A stretch of 64,000 nt of DNA from Argyresthia goedartella. Taxonomy: Eukaryota > Arthropoda > Insecta > Lepidoptera > Argyresthiidae. The stretch lies in assembly GCA_949825045.1 (NCBI GenBank), contig OX463806.1:47578208-47642207 (forward strand), written 5' to 3'. Both the position numbers and the translations under genes were made by a program. Shown here one piece after another: positions 39,640-51,222 of the stretch (the stretch's first letter is position 1; each line of letters opens with the position of its first letter). The notes beneath the pieces are model-generated. The model did no database searches and was not told the origin of the DNA. It was given only the letters and a program-made list of their open reading frames with translations.

Positions 39640-40865
39640 GAAATAATTTTATTAACAATACATTTTTGAGTTTTGCGAGTTTTTGAGTTTAGTCTCTGTT
39701 TCAGGAAGTCCAGATAGGCGACGTCAACCTGACAACCACGATCCATGCTCTCCGAGAGCATCTCGACCAATGCCAGTAAGTTGGTGGTTACTGAGCGACA
39801 GCTCCTGAATTCGAGTTGCGAGTCGCACAGATAGGGCGCAATCTGGGGACAGATTTTGCCGTATATGATTGACTCGAGAAATTTTGCCAATGAACTCAGG
39901 ATCGCAATTGATCGATATTGATTTGCAGAGGGAGTGTCACTTGCCTTGGGAATAGGACTTTTTGGAGAGAGCTTCCTAAAGAGAGCTGGTAGGGTACTTC
40001 CCTCGCTCTAGAGCTAGTTTGAAAATATGACCCAAAGGTAAAACCAGCTAAACGCTTTAAGCCTTCAAAACATAAGGAGGGACGCTGTCCGGTCCAATTG
40101 CGCCTCAGTCCTTACTCTACATCCCTGCGGGAAACATGTGAAATTTGGACGCAGTTAGCCTTGCGCGAGCCATCGGAACTGAAAACCAGATCCGGATTAA
40201 GCGCCGGCACGTCACTGAGGAAAACGTCAGAGAAGTAATCTGCAAATGCGGCTGCTGCTTCTCCTCCAACGTACTATTGCCCATCATGCGTGACCTGAGG
40301 TTCGAAGCCACTCCTCGATCTGAGGCCACTCAAATGTGTCCCAAAACGCGCGTGGGTTATATCGTATGTTGCCTTCGCTATCTTGCATGTAGTTCCGTGT
40401 GCTGCAGCTAAGCGGCACATGACGCTGGCTCTCCGCTCACTGAATGCTGAGTAGTCAGCTGGCCTCTCTGACGATTTACATTTACAGTGAAGCTGAGCCT
40501 TAGTGGCAAGGTCTTTAATATCACCAGTGAACCACACCGAATAACGCCTCGTGGGTTGACTCGGCCTGGTCTTCTTCGGGATCGAATTATTGAAAATCTC
40601 ATAAATGGAATCGTAAAAGCGACGTAAAAGTCGACCATACAACTCAAACGACTCTCCTCCCCTTCAAAGTCGGCCCGACAAGCGTAACAGCTGCTGCGAC
40701 TCATAATAGCGCATCTCCTTGCTGCTAGGTACCGTACCGTGGCCTGAGTTGCCAGTTGACAGTCCACTGGTGGCGCTAATGTTCCACAAACTGATGTTGT
40801 CAACTAATACCGTGGAACCACCGACAATATCCTCCGACTGCTGCCGAGTTGTGGTAACAAACAAC
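39640..40865 (-). pseudogene. Non-LTR retrotransposon fragment (linker and start of RT)
   Basis: On the minus strand the higher-coordinate part reads YSVWFTGDIKDLATKAQLHC, SSERPADYSAFSERRASVMC and FGTHLSGLRSRSGFEPQVTH, the usual linker between endonuclease and RT in Jockey/I-like LINEs. The lower part reads AKFLESIIYGKICPQIAPYL and CRSVTTNLLALVEMLSESMD before the 'YLDF.KAFD' RT block, where it stops. Several frameshifts are present. The catalytic part of RT and the 3' end are missing, so truncation is internal. Confidence 0.75.
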
Positions 40866-40884
40866 GGGGGACGCCACTAGCTCA

Positions 40885-41065
40885 CAAAAGACACCTGTCA
40901 AAATAATTACTTCTGTGCTCCTGTGCAATAATGATACCTTTCAAAATCATGACACTTGTCGAAAATAGTGACAATTGTCAAAATCGTGAAACCTGTCCAA
41001 CATAGTGACACCTTTCAAAAACACAACAACTACCAAAGTCATGACACCTGTCAAAAATAGTTAAA
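40885..41065. repeat. Second cluster of TGACACCTGTCAAAA motifs
   Basis: About seven spaced variants are present: GACACCTGTCAAAATA, TGATACCTTTCAAAAT, TGACACTTGTCGAAAA, TGACAATTGTCAAAAT, TGAAACCTGTCCAACA, TGACACCTTTCAAAAA and TGACACCTGTCAAAAA. They sit about 22-24 bp apart and match the subterminal motif of the element at 3.5-4.8 kb. No long inverted termini are seen, so this may be a solo end. Confidence 0.7.
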
Positions 41066-41169
41066 TAACAATTATGAAACACACTCAAAGACTGTAGTTT
41101 AGTTATAGTTTGGCAAGTTCTACTAAGATAATATTTACGCAATATAATTCAAAGGACAGAAATCAACGG

Positions 41170-42140
41170 CGTTAAATCTGATGGATCGGGTGTAAACATT
41201 GGCGTTCCACAAGGTTTCATATCTGATGGATCGGGTGTAAACATTGGCGTTCCACAAGGTTTCATATCTGATGGATCGGGTGTAAACATTGGCGTTCCAC
41301 AAGGTTTCATATCTGATGGATCGGGTGTAAACATTGGCGTTCCACAAGGTTTCATATCTGATGGATCGGGTGTAAACATTGGCGTTCCACAAGGTTTCAT
41401 ATAAGGCTCTTTCTTATTACTGGTATGTATTGACGAACTTTCTTTTATGGTGGAGAATTAACTGACATGTTGATAGCTGATGATACTTCACTGGTCTTCA
41501 AGATTGAAAGGCAAAAGAAGATTTTGATGATTTTAATATTGAATTGTCTTGAACCTTGAATACAGCTAATTGATAATCGCTGGTAAAACCCAGTGTAACA
41601 AATTCTCACTTCCAAATGTCAGGCAAGTTGAGACGTTTAGTGTTAGTCAGCAATAAGCTAGTCTATTTTAGTAACTTTCATAATTTCATGTCCTATGGTA
41701 TCTTGTTGTGGGGAAAGCGGAGGATATTCAAACAATTTTTATATGACAAGAAAAGAGTTATTCGATTTTTTTTAAATTTAAAATGCCCAGAGAGTAGTAG
41801 TAGTTCCAAAAGTAGAGAACTATAATAAGAATTAATCAAGGACTAGATGGACCCCGGATTCGACTCCGAAATTTAGCAATTCTTTCAAGAGACGATGCAT
41901 TCTGTACTACAACAGGATACCTCTGGAGATTATGAAATTGCCGTTTAAGCAATTAAAAACCAGTTAAAAATCACTTTATCTAAAAAGGGATATTACAATA
42001 ATCAAGATTATACAAACGACAAGTTCATATTTAAAATCTAACACAACACAGAACTTGCTCAATAATTTTGTAATTATTTATTCCTGAATATTATTTATAA
42101 TAATTAATATAGTAATATTTGTACAAGTTAAATAAAAATT
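41170..42140 (+). pseudogene. LINE RT fragment with an internal 45-bp tandem expansion
   Basis: After the array, the sequence carries remnants of the same RT as 44048-44641: GPFLFL-like, then GCTGATGATACTTCACTGGT (ADDTSLV) and KIERQK, with frameshifts. The tail, with AAAAGAGTTATTCGA, resembles the RAIRAIYNL C-terminal block. The copy ends in an AT-rich tail at about 42.1 kb. It is a more decayed sister of the 44-kb copy. Confidence 0.75.
41177..41401. repeat. 45-bp tandem repeat x5 carrying the RT 'GVPQG' codons
   Basis: Five units of TCTGATGGATCGGGTGTAAA then CATTGGCGTTCCACAAGGTT and TCATA. GGCGTTCCACAAGGTTTCAT corresponds to GCGTTCCACAGGGTTCCATA in the 44-kb LINE copy, the conserved block before the catalytic ADD. 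The frame is open on the other strand only because 45 is a multiple of three. Confidence 0.93.
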
Positions 42141-42284
42141 ATATTTAAAGGAGATCTAAAAATCAGTTTCCGAAGAAGTCAGTTTGAGAAGTAAAGTAGA
42201 AATCGACTATCAAACAGTTGAGGCAGTTTATCAAATGGACGATGTTAAAATATACGTAGTACATACTTTTTGTTTTACTTTATG

Positions 42285-42470
42285 TTATGACACAGGAGAT
42301 GCAGGTTCGATTCCTGACCATGTACCAATGAGATAATTATGTTATGTATTATACGGACGTTCTGACGGTGATGGAATACATCGTGAGGTAACCTTCATTA
42401 ATCCATAGCTGCGGCAATGGGCTAGCTCCCTGTCACGCAAAACGTGGCGTGACGCTATGTTTATTATGTG
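42285..42470 (+). repeat. tRNA-derived SINE (family B)
   Basis: A B-box-like GGTTCGATTCC lies at 42304-42314, followed by TGTACCAATGAGATAATTAT, CATCGTGAGGTAACCTTCAT and GCTAGCTCCCTGTCACGCAA. A second copy is at 57880-58170. The A-box region is poorly preserved. Confidence 0.75.
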
Positions 42471-43289
42471 ACACTTTTAAGAAACTCATTTGAATATTTC
42501 GAGTAACAGATATCTGCATATTTTTTAAATAATGTTTACGATTGATCGACATCATGATCCCTCGTGACGTGACGTCGATCAACTCTGTTGAACGGTTACT
42601 TGATACTCGAGGCTGGTTGTATCTGAACGAAAAAATCACGACAACTCACTCACATTTCACCATTGAACATTTTTTTATTGAGCAAAAGAAAATGAAAATC
42701 ACCTTCTTACCTTAAATCGTGGAATAATTACATTGTTTTACAGTTTTATTTATATTTAGCACAGGCCCCAAATAATATAAATGGTAAAACTATAGAAAAT
42801 TCACGATGGATTCTGCAGAAATGTTTAAAGGATTTAAGAGGTTTATTCAACTCCCTGAGTGGATGTCGGACCCATTTATTAGGCATGATTGCCTAGTTCT
42901 AATCTTAGGATTTCACTTAAGACTATTTTTATAATTTGAGAACTCGCCCCTTTATAAAACTAAAATATCAATATTTTAAAAACATTTTGGATGACAACTG
43001 AGTTATTGACTGATGGGAAAGCTGCTCAGGTTTCATTTGACAGTTTTTCAGGGCATCCAAGTTAACGGCGAAGGAAATTGGGGCCAAAGAATTTCGATCA
43101 TCTGAAATTTGAGAAAACGACGTTGTATATTTAGAGGACCAGTGAAGGAAATTCTGTTTGTTACGGCAATTTCAGTAATCCGTTAATATGTTTTTATGAA
43201 ATAACGCCATTTATTTTAAAACTCAAATTTCTCGAAATGGTTATCTCAGTTTGATGTCCTTGTGGGGGTGCGTGCGTGGAAAAAGTAGC
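42471..43289. other. Non-coding stretch
   Basis: AT-rich sequence with no recognised gene or repeat. Confidence 0.45.
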
Positions 43290-43728
43290 TCGCTACTAGA
43301 GGAGGAGATGAGCGATTCTCAAAGCGACCAATGCACTACTGAATCAGGGATAGTCCCACTCTCAATATCTTTAAAAGCCGCGTGAAGAAGCATTTCCTAT
43401 CTCTTTAGAAATATAGGTAGTATGTATGTATTTATTAGTACATAAATATAAATAAATATTTAACATTTATTTATATTTAGGATGTATATTTTATGTATGT
43501 AGTTTATTGAGTTGTAATATTGATGTATGCACGTGCATACCAGGAAAATTATAATTAGGGTTTGTTCTACACGTAGGTCTACCTGTGCTCAGCGATTAAC
43601 CTTTCTCATCCTGACATGGTTTGCTGAAAGAGATCTTTTGATAGAGATAAGCTTGCTTTTGTAGACTATTTTAATGAATATCTTGTTATTTTAATTATTT
43701 GTGTGAAATAAAGAAACTACGAAATTAT
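43290..43728 (+). pseudogene. 5'-truncated LINE copy (C-terminus and 3' tail)
   Basis: The last codons of the ORF read SPTLNIFKSRVKKHFLSL and stop at TAG 43406-43408, closely matching the end of the 58.5-61.4 kb LINE (SPTIFAFKTRLKEHFLSLS). The 3' tail follows, with GAGATAAGCTTGCTTTTGTA and GTGTGAAATAAAGAAACTAC. This confirms that the dispersed tails at 19.1 and 56.7 kb belong to this LINE family. Confidence 0.75.
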
Positions 43729-43999
43729 TAATCTATTTTCAACATGAACTAAATAAGTAAACTTAACAAAACTTAGGTCTAAAGTACTCTATCATTTGCT
43801 TCCACATGTAGCTATCTACACCTTTTAAAATCTTTTACATAGCTAATTGACCAAAAAGTTACATTAAAAATACATTTTCTTCCCAAATTTACTAGATGTT
43901 CATCGAAATGTACACCCTGTCTAATACTAAACTACTTGGGTTCTCCTCGCTCCGCTCCGCTTAGCTTCGTCTCTAGGTTGTATTATAAAGTTGTGATCA

Positions 44000-45115
44000 A
44001 TACAATTCTGTGAAACTACATGAGGATGAACATTTATACTCAATAAAATGCTCTCACATTTTAACCGTACAAAACTACTCCACGCCAAACAATACGGTTT
44101 CACTAGGGGCAAATCGACTACGGATGCAGGTATTATCTCCTTTTCTCTCATATGTATTCTGCTTGGAAGGCCGCACCGAATGCTGTCGGTGTTTTTTTGC
44201 GATCTGACGAAGGCATTTGATTGTGTTGATCATGATACGCTACTAATGAAGTTAAATCTTTACGGAGTTAGAAAGAAAGCGTTGGATCTACTAACATCAT
44301 ACCTAGGCGTTCCACAGGGTTCCATAATAGGCCCTTTCTTATTCCTGGTATATATTAACGATCTGCCTTTCATGGTGGAGAAATTGACTGACATAGTGTT
44401 GTTTGCTGATGATACTTCACTGGTCTTCAAAATTGAAAGACAAAAAGAAGATTTTGATGATGTTAACGGATTATTGTCTTTAACCTTGATTTGGTTCAAA
44501 TATAATAACTTATTGTTAAACGCTGGTAAAACCAAGTGTATACAATTCTCACTTCCTAATGTCAGGCGAGGTGAAACCAGTTTATTGTTAGATAGCAACA
44601 CGTTAGATGACACGTACATGATACGAAGTTTCTTGGAATAACCATTGATAGAAAATGGCAGTAGGGACCCCACATAGATATATAAGCTGGTAAATTAAGT
44701 TCTGCGTCCTACGCTGTTAAAACATCAGACAATACACGGATGTGGCTATATCTAGGCTAGTATATTTTAGTTACTTTATATGTCATGTCCTATGGTGTCT
44801 TGTTTGGGTGGAAAGCAGCGGGTATTCAAATATTTTACAGAAAAGAGCTATTCGAGCCATTTATAATTTAAAACACACAGAATCCTTAAAAGGGTTTTTT
44901 AAAGAAATTTACATACTAACTGTAGCTAGTCAATTATTTTTTGTAAAATTTATCGTATGTACGCAAGAATCTTCAAAATTTTGGAAACTTAGCGATAGCT
45001 GTAATGTTAATCTAAGAAATAATAACAGACTAGTTGCGCCCCGGTTTAGACTAGCTAAGGTTAGCAATTCTTTCAAGGGTCAGTGCATTCTCTACCACAA
45101 TAAGACCACCACACT
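44000..45115 (+). pseudogene. LINE RT fragment, internally deleted
   Basis: The frame 44048-44641 has GFTRGKSTTDA, DLTKAFDCVDHDTLLMKL, LGVPQGSIIGPFLFLVYIND and the catalytic FADD (about 44401-44412). The usual stretch of about 25 residues between 'LLTSYL' and 'GVPQGS' is missing. The C-terminal part continues in another frame at about 44740-45115 (QKRAIRAIYNL, ILTVASQLFF). A stop at 44639-44641 and frameshifts make it inactive. It directly abuts a second LINE at about 45115. Confidence 0.83.
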
Positions 45116-47310
45116 AAATATAAATAATACGGAACAATCAGACCCAAAATTAACCTCAAACCACTTTAACCACTATTTTGCTTCAATAGGAGAAAACAAA
45201 CATGCTCATGCAAATGCAAGGTCGACCCGTTATACACCCCACTACAAACACTATGTTCCTAATAGTACATTATGATACAAGTGTGGTATGTTGGTCATTA
45301 CACTCGAGTCGGTTTTTAAGCCTGAGCCGAAGGCGAAGGCTTAATGGAGACGAGAAGTGTAATGACCAATGCTCACGTGTTTCATACGACGTTTTTCAAC
45401 AAACTTGCGAGGAAAAGTAAATAAAACTAACGAAATGCAATACTGTGAATAAACTTAACAAACAGAAACCCATTTAAAAGATGGCGGCCGTAATTTTTTT
45501 TTTCGCGCGCTCAGCTCTGCATGCGCGCGCAAGTCTGAGATAAGGGCACCGGCAAAGTAGCTAATCAGCCACATATTTATAAATTTTGAAATTGGGTATT
45601 TATAGGTAAAAATACACCGTCAAAATATAAATACCAACAAGCTAACAAGCAGTTTCATGAAATTTTTTAATTATTTATCACATTTTGAATTGAATTTTAT
45701 ATTTACGCAAATAACTACTTAGCTGTTTTCGAAACATTAATACTTCTTGCTAATATTTAAAAAGATATGTAATGAAAAGGCACTAGTGCGATAATGTAAT
45801 GTAAAAGGCACGGCATGGGTAATATTCTGCATTATCAGTGTAAATACGCTGTAATAAGACCTACTTTACGAGCAGGTGTGTTAAAAACTATGTTACATAC
45901 CATGAAATAAATAAAATTATTAAAAATCTTAAAAATAATAAAAGTTGTGGTATCGACGATTTCCCCCCAACGCTATTGAAGCACTGTGCCGACCTATTAA
46001 CTCTACCTCTCTGTTTATTGATCAACCAATCTTTAAAAAAAGATACATTCTCATCCCTTTTAAAAAATGCAATAATCACACCAATACATAAGAAAAATCA
46101 AAAAATCAAAATCAAATCCAGACTATTATCGTCCTATTGCAGTGCTGGCTCCTCCCCACATACATCAGCCAAAATATTCGAAAAAGCTATTCACGATCGT
46201 ATTTACTCCTTTTGTGAAAAGTTTAAGATATTTCACGAGACCCAAAACGGTTTTCGTAAAAATCGTTCCACTATTCTAGCAGACTATAGATTCACCCAGG
46301 AAATCTTAAACATACTCCACAATAAACACTATACTGTGCGTGTATAAAGCTTACGATAAGGTACAATTTGATATAATTTTGGAAAAGCTGCGCGGAGTAG
46401 GAATAATAGGAATAGCATACGATTGGCTTACTTCGTATTTACAAAACAGAAAGCAGTATGTCCAGATAGATCATTATAACCACACGTCAAAAAAAATAAT
46501 TACAGATCGGATTGCAAAATAACTCACGTCTCTATTCCTCAAGGCAGCGAAATCGAATGTCTTCTTTTCCTTATTTACGGAATTTTAAAGACCCACCGAA
46601 AATTCTCGAAAACCCTTGCATCCTATTTGCTGACGACATTTCCTTAGTTCCCTCGCACTAAAATAACGATCACGCTAATGAAAAACTGAAAAATGCCTAG
46701 ATAAAATTACTGACTAGATAAGTGATTATAATCTTGAAATAAACCCCCAAAAAACTAAACTAATAACCTTTTATGCACATCAGAAACACCCTTACATATT
46801 AACTTTATCTACAATAACATTAAACTAGAAGTAATAGAAGAAGCAACGTTGCTTGGTATTGTCATAGACTCACACCTAAATTAGATACCGCATACACAAA
46901 ATAAAAGGCAACTTGTGGAAATTCTCCTATGCATTAAGAGAAATAAAAAAGACAACAAACATCGAAACTGCTTTCTCAAAATACACACTCCTGGCTATAA
47001 ATAGCACTGACGCTTTGCAACTATTAACACTGCGACTAATAAGATTTATAGCCAACAGACAGCTGCAAACCATATTTCCAAACATTTTACAATCTCAACC
47101 TCCCTTCTATTATATCTTAGAAATAATTCAGCTTGTAAGAAAACATTCTGAAACATACAAGACCAGAGCCACTCTTAATAACTTATATTACTTCAGAAAT
47201 TGAAAAAAACATCTGTTACCAAAGATTCAAATGACACTACAATCACCAACACATATATTAAGTCCATGGAAATCTACAATAAACTCCCAGACAGCAATAA
47301 TAGTAGATTG
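45110..47310 (+). pseudogene. Second LINE fragment, split by an insertion of about 600 bp
   Basis: The linker part (DPKLTSNHFNHYFASIGE, about 45140-45190) continues after the insertion as IKNLKNNKSCGIDDFPPTLL (about 45917-45975). RT follows: SAKIFEKAIHDRIYSFCEKF, ETQNGFRKNRSTILADYRFT, KAYDKVQFDIILEKLRGVGI, PQGS-like and ADDI (about 46630-46645), then a decayed C-terminus to about 47.3 kb. At least five stops or frameshifts occur. The element belongs to the Jockey/CR1-like broad group; I cannot place it further. Confidence 0.78.
45280..45895. mobile_element. Unclassified insertion inside a LINE
   Basis: LINE homology stops at about 45.28 kb and resumes at about 45.90 kb. The insert begins with a foldback (arms TTGGTCATTACAC 45291-45303 and 45357-45369) enclosing AAGCCTGAGCCGAAGGCGAA. 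Its extreme ends share TGGTATGT / ACATACCA. No target duplication is evident and there is no ORF. It is a candidate for a non-autonomous DNA element. Confidence 0.5.
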
Positions 47311-47562
47311 TTAAGCAAGGGTTGAAAGCCGCCCATTCCAGTCGTTCGAGCGCCAATAGTTCGAGACCTAGATGCGTGGCTTCCACCCGACCGAGTTAAA
47401 CACTCTACTGTTCATTTCGAATAATAGGAAATTAAACAACAAACACCCAATACAACATCAACAAATTTATTAAAAACAACATTTATTACAAAAAAATACC
47501 TTAAGTTTGTAGTCGGACAAGACAAGGAGCAGTTACAACCACTTGAGTTGAACCGGTTTGAA

Positions 47563-47579
47563 TTTAACCGGTTTAATTT
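47563..47579. repeat. Target-site duplication of the 47.6-52.2 kb LINE, left copy
   Basis: TTTAACCGGTTTAATTT here and TTTAACCGGTTAATTT at 52198-52213 flank the LINE, differing by one T. Confidence 0.8.
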
Positions 47580-47895
47580 GGTTTTTTTTTTTTTTTTTTT
47601 GTTTGAAATTGTTTATTCTCCAACTTAAAACCTATGTAGTTAAACTCATGTACATCTCATTGCGGTATTACGTCTAGTGATAGGCATGAATCATTGAAGC
47701 ATTGAACATCCAACTCCTAAACTACCTCTTAGGAGTTGGGGCTCTCTTTTTTTGTAGGTACACATTATAAAACTAGACATGTGGCTAATTTAGTACAAAT
47801 TATAAATAAGTTTAAATAGATAGATAGTTGTCGGGGAGGCAACATGAATTATGTAGAGTAAGTAGGTCCTCAAATTGTGAGTAATGAAATGAGTG

Positions 47896-47998
47896 AAAGG
47901 TGTGTATGTGTATGTGTGTGAGGGTGTGTGTGTGTGTGTGCATGTGTTTGGGTGTGTGATGGTATGAGCGTGTGTGCGTTTGAGGGTGAGTGTATCTT
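47896..47998. repeat. GT-rich microsatellite in the LINE 3' UTR
   Basis: Interrupted (GT)n and GTGTGTGAGGGTGTG tract. The reverse frame encodes only His-Thr repeats and is not a gene. Confidence 0.8.
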
Positions 47999-48044
47999 GA
48001 AGATATTGTATTTATGGTTTTTATTATATTGTATCTGGTTTATC

Positions 48045-49220
48045 TTAAGCAAAAGTACTAAGTAAACATTCGGTGTCGTCGTAGTTGAGTTTTTGAAGCC
48101 ATTTGAATAATGTTATTTTGAGTATATGTTTGGGTAAAGGATATATATTTAGAATTCTGTTAACCTTATTGTATAGGGTAGGGGCGAGGCAGCAGAAAAA
48201 TCGGTTCATAAAGGCATGTTTGTATTTTACAAGTAGACATATTCTGTCACTACGTCTCTTGACCAGGGTCTGTGGTTCGAACTTTAGAAGGAAGTGCTGC
48301 CTTAGCAGTACCGAGTATATAAACAGTTGCCTAACAGTGTACACCTCACAAAATTCATAAACTAAATTTGTAGGGTACAGTCTTGGTTTGAAAGTGCACA
48401 CCTTCAGTACAGCTCGTTGTGCTATTTCTAGGGGCATCAATAAAGTTTTAGCAGCGCCACCCCAGGACGTAATACAGTACGTAATTATCGACTGACAGAG
48501 GGCTAGGTAAACCCGCTTTACCAATATTGGGTCCGCTACGTGTCTAAGATTTTTGAAGACGTAGATAAGTTTACGTACTCTTTTTGCAGTATTGTCAATA
48601 TGTTGGTGAAAATTTAAATTCTGATCGAGGATTACACCAAGGTATTTGGTATGCGATATTCTGGTTAAATATGGACAATTTAAGTTACAGACCTGGGGGT
48701 CAGTGCAGGAGTGTGACACTATTTTATGATCAGTAGATGGTTGTGTTGCATTTGTTATAGTGAAAGCAATGTAATTTGTCTTATCATTATTAAGAGTAAG
48801 ATAATTTGTACGTAACCAATGTGATACAGAGTTAAAACCAGTTTGTGCTGCATTAAAAGCTTTATGCCATGTCTTGTGTGAAAATAATAACGCTGTATCA
48901 TCAGCATATGATATAATCTTGCCGTGGACCAGGTTTAATTTGAGCAGATCGTCAATGTAAATAAGAAATAGGATTGGTCCCAAAATACTGCCCTGTGGAA
49001 CTCCCATCTGCACAGGCAGGTCAGAGCTTGTATATTTATCAATCATTACACATTGTTGACGTCTGCAAAGGTAGTCTTCAAATAATTTCAGTTGGTTGCC
49101 ACGTATTCCCAAGAGTTCTAGTTTATTCAGTAATATGGGGATAGAAACCGTGTCAAAGGCTTTAGCCAAATCCAGGAAAATACCTACAATCTTGTTGTTA
49201 TTGTCAAGACCACCACGTAA
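48045..49220 (-). pseudogene. LINE ORF2, 3' part (RT catalytic core and C-terminus)
   Basis: It continues RT in another frame with IFLDLAKAFDTVSIPILLNK, then GVPQGSILGPILFLIYIDDL, the catalytic SYADDTALLF (about 48890-48920) and WLRTNYLTLNNDKTNYI. The C-terminal domain follows (CPYLTRISHTKYLGVILDQN, ALCQSIITYCITSWGGAA). The break from the upstream part lies at VVLTI versus GLDNNNKIVG and is a single-base change in length. The domain ends at the stop at 48045. Apart from the frameshift it looks intact. Confidence 0.88.
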
Positions 49221-50968
49221 TTGGTTAATTCATGTACTGCGTCATCCGTAGACTTTCCAGGCCTAAATCCAAATTGACAGTTGGAGAGTAGGTTGTTATT
49301 TTCAAGGTAGTTGATAAGTCTTATATTAATTATCTTTTCTAGAATTTTAGATATTGATGGTAGGATGGAGATAGGCCTGTAGTTATTGACACGGTCTCTA
49401 TCACCTGTCTTATGTATGGGGTGTATTACAGACTTTTTTAAACAATTTGGAAATGTTCCAGCAGCAAGGCAGTTGTTAAAAATGTAGGTTATATGAGGTA
49501 TCAATATTTTTCGATAGTTCTTAAGGAGTTTGTTTGGAATCTTGTCCCAGCCAGTAGCGCTGGTATTTTTTAGACCAGTTATTATGTTATTAACCTCATC
49601 TTCATCAGTGTCTAGGAGAACAAAAGAGTTAGTTGGAGGATTATTTGAATTTAAGTTTGGGTTATCTAAATTAGATTGGAGGATTTTGCTAGCTAGAACA
49701 TCCCCAATATTAGCAAAATATTGGTTAACGTTATCAATAGAGTTTTGAATATCATTTTGAATGAGTAATTCGTAAGCTGATGTTTTCGACTTCGTTGTAT
49801 TTGTAATTGTTTTAATGGCTTCCCATATTTTTTTGTTACTATTACCTGCTTTTTCTATTATTTTTTTGTCATAATCACGTTTTATTTTCTTTAATAATTT
49901 GTTACAGAAATTCGTGTATCGCTTGTAGGTTATATTTAGTATTTGGTTGTTAGGTTGTTTTTTTGCATTTTTATGCATCCGATCTCGGTTTCGCGTGCAT
50001 TTTAATAAGCCTGGAGTTATCCACGGCTTGATAACTTTATTACGTCTTGACAGTTTTTTGACTATTGTGTTTTTATCAAGCGCTGTATGTATGGAGTTTA
50101 TTAAATATTCCATCGCAAGGTGAGGATCATTGTTACCGTAAATAGGTTGTAAGTCGATATTTGCTAGATCATTTTGGAGACCCTCGTTATTTATCTGAGT
50201 GCTGTTGATTTGGGAGTATATTCGTTGAATTTTAAGATTCAAAGAAAGCATTACAGTTTCGTGATCCGTTACAGTGGTATTAAAAATGAGAGTAAGGGCA
50301 TTATATTTCGTTTTAAGTATGATGTGATCGAGACAGGTTTTATTCATTCTAGTCGGGAGTGAGTGCGCAGGAAGTAGCCCATGACTTGCACATAAGTTAA
50401 TATAGTCATGCGCTTTCACTGATCTGTTTTCAGGGCAAATGTCAATATTTATATCTCCTATGATGGCCACGTTTTTAAAAGATTTTAGATTGGTTAGAAC
50501 TGAGTTAAGAGAGTCATGAAAGTTGTCTAGATTAGAATAAGATGGAGATCGGTATATAGCTACAACAGCGGTTTCGCTGCCTAATCGTAGCACTAAGCAG
50601 TTACCATCTCGGAAATCTGGTTCCTCAACAGTAACCTTGACGTCTTCTCTAACGTAAGTTACGACTCCATCGTTTTGCAGTGGGTTAGTTAGAGTTCTAT
50701 ATATTTTATGACCATTTATTGGAGGAATAATGTGATTTGATGACAGCCAGCACTCCGTCAAAACCAAAATATCACATTCGTGTTTTATTCTCTGCAGGTT
50801 TATCATGAAACTATTGAAGTTGTGATTTATACTGCGTATGTTTTGATTTAAGAATGTTAATTTATTTGAGTTTTTTGGCAAAAGTTTCACGCAGTCTTCG
50901 GGGCTACAGGTAACAACCTCCGATACAGAAAGTGAGTCAAGTTCCTTTTGGATTATTTGATCATCCAT
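49184..50968 (-). pseudogene. LINE ORF2, 5' part (endonuclease and RT fingers)
   Basis: The ATG at 50968 starts an apurinic-like endonuclease: NQNIRSINHNFNSF, LVLTECWLSSN with the catalytic Glu, VAIYRSPSYS, IIGDINIDICP, LDHIILK and VTDHETVMLSL with the terminal Asp-His pair. All key residues are present. After a linker (KPWITPGLLKCTRNRDRMHK) RT begins with NYRPISILPSISKILEKIIN and CQFGFRPGKSTDDAVHEL before the frameshift at about 49.19 kb. The endonuclease would nick target DNA to prime reverse transcription. Confidence 0.9.
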
Positions 50969-51222
50969 TGATAATAATAGTTAAAATCTTGTGAGTCGTG
51001 GTTGAGTGATACAACGTCTGTTTGTGTGGTAATTGTAAGGTATAGGATACGTATTGTGTTTTAGTATATGTATAGGTAATTATGTATGAGATAATGTGAG
51101 AGAGGGTTGTGTGTAAGTTTGAGTTTAACATGTTAATCAAGCAGTGACTAATAAACAAAAGGAAGATATATAACATTACTAACATTTCACAATTTGAAAT
51201 AGTGACGCAATACAGGGCAGAA

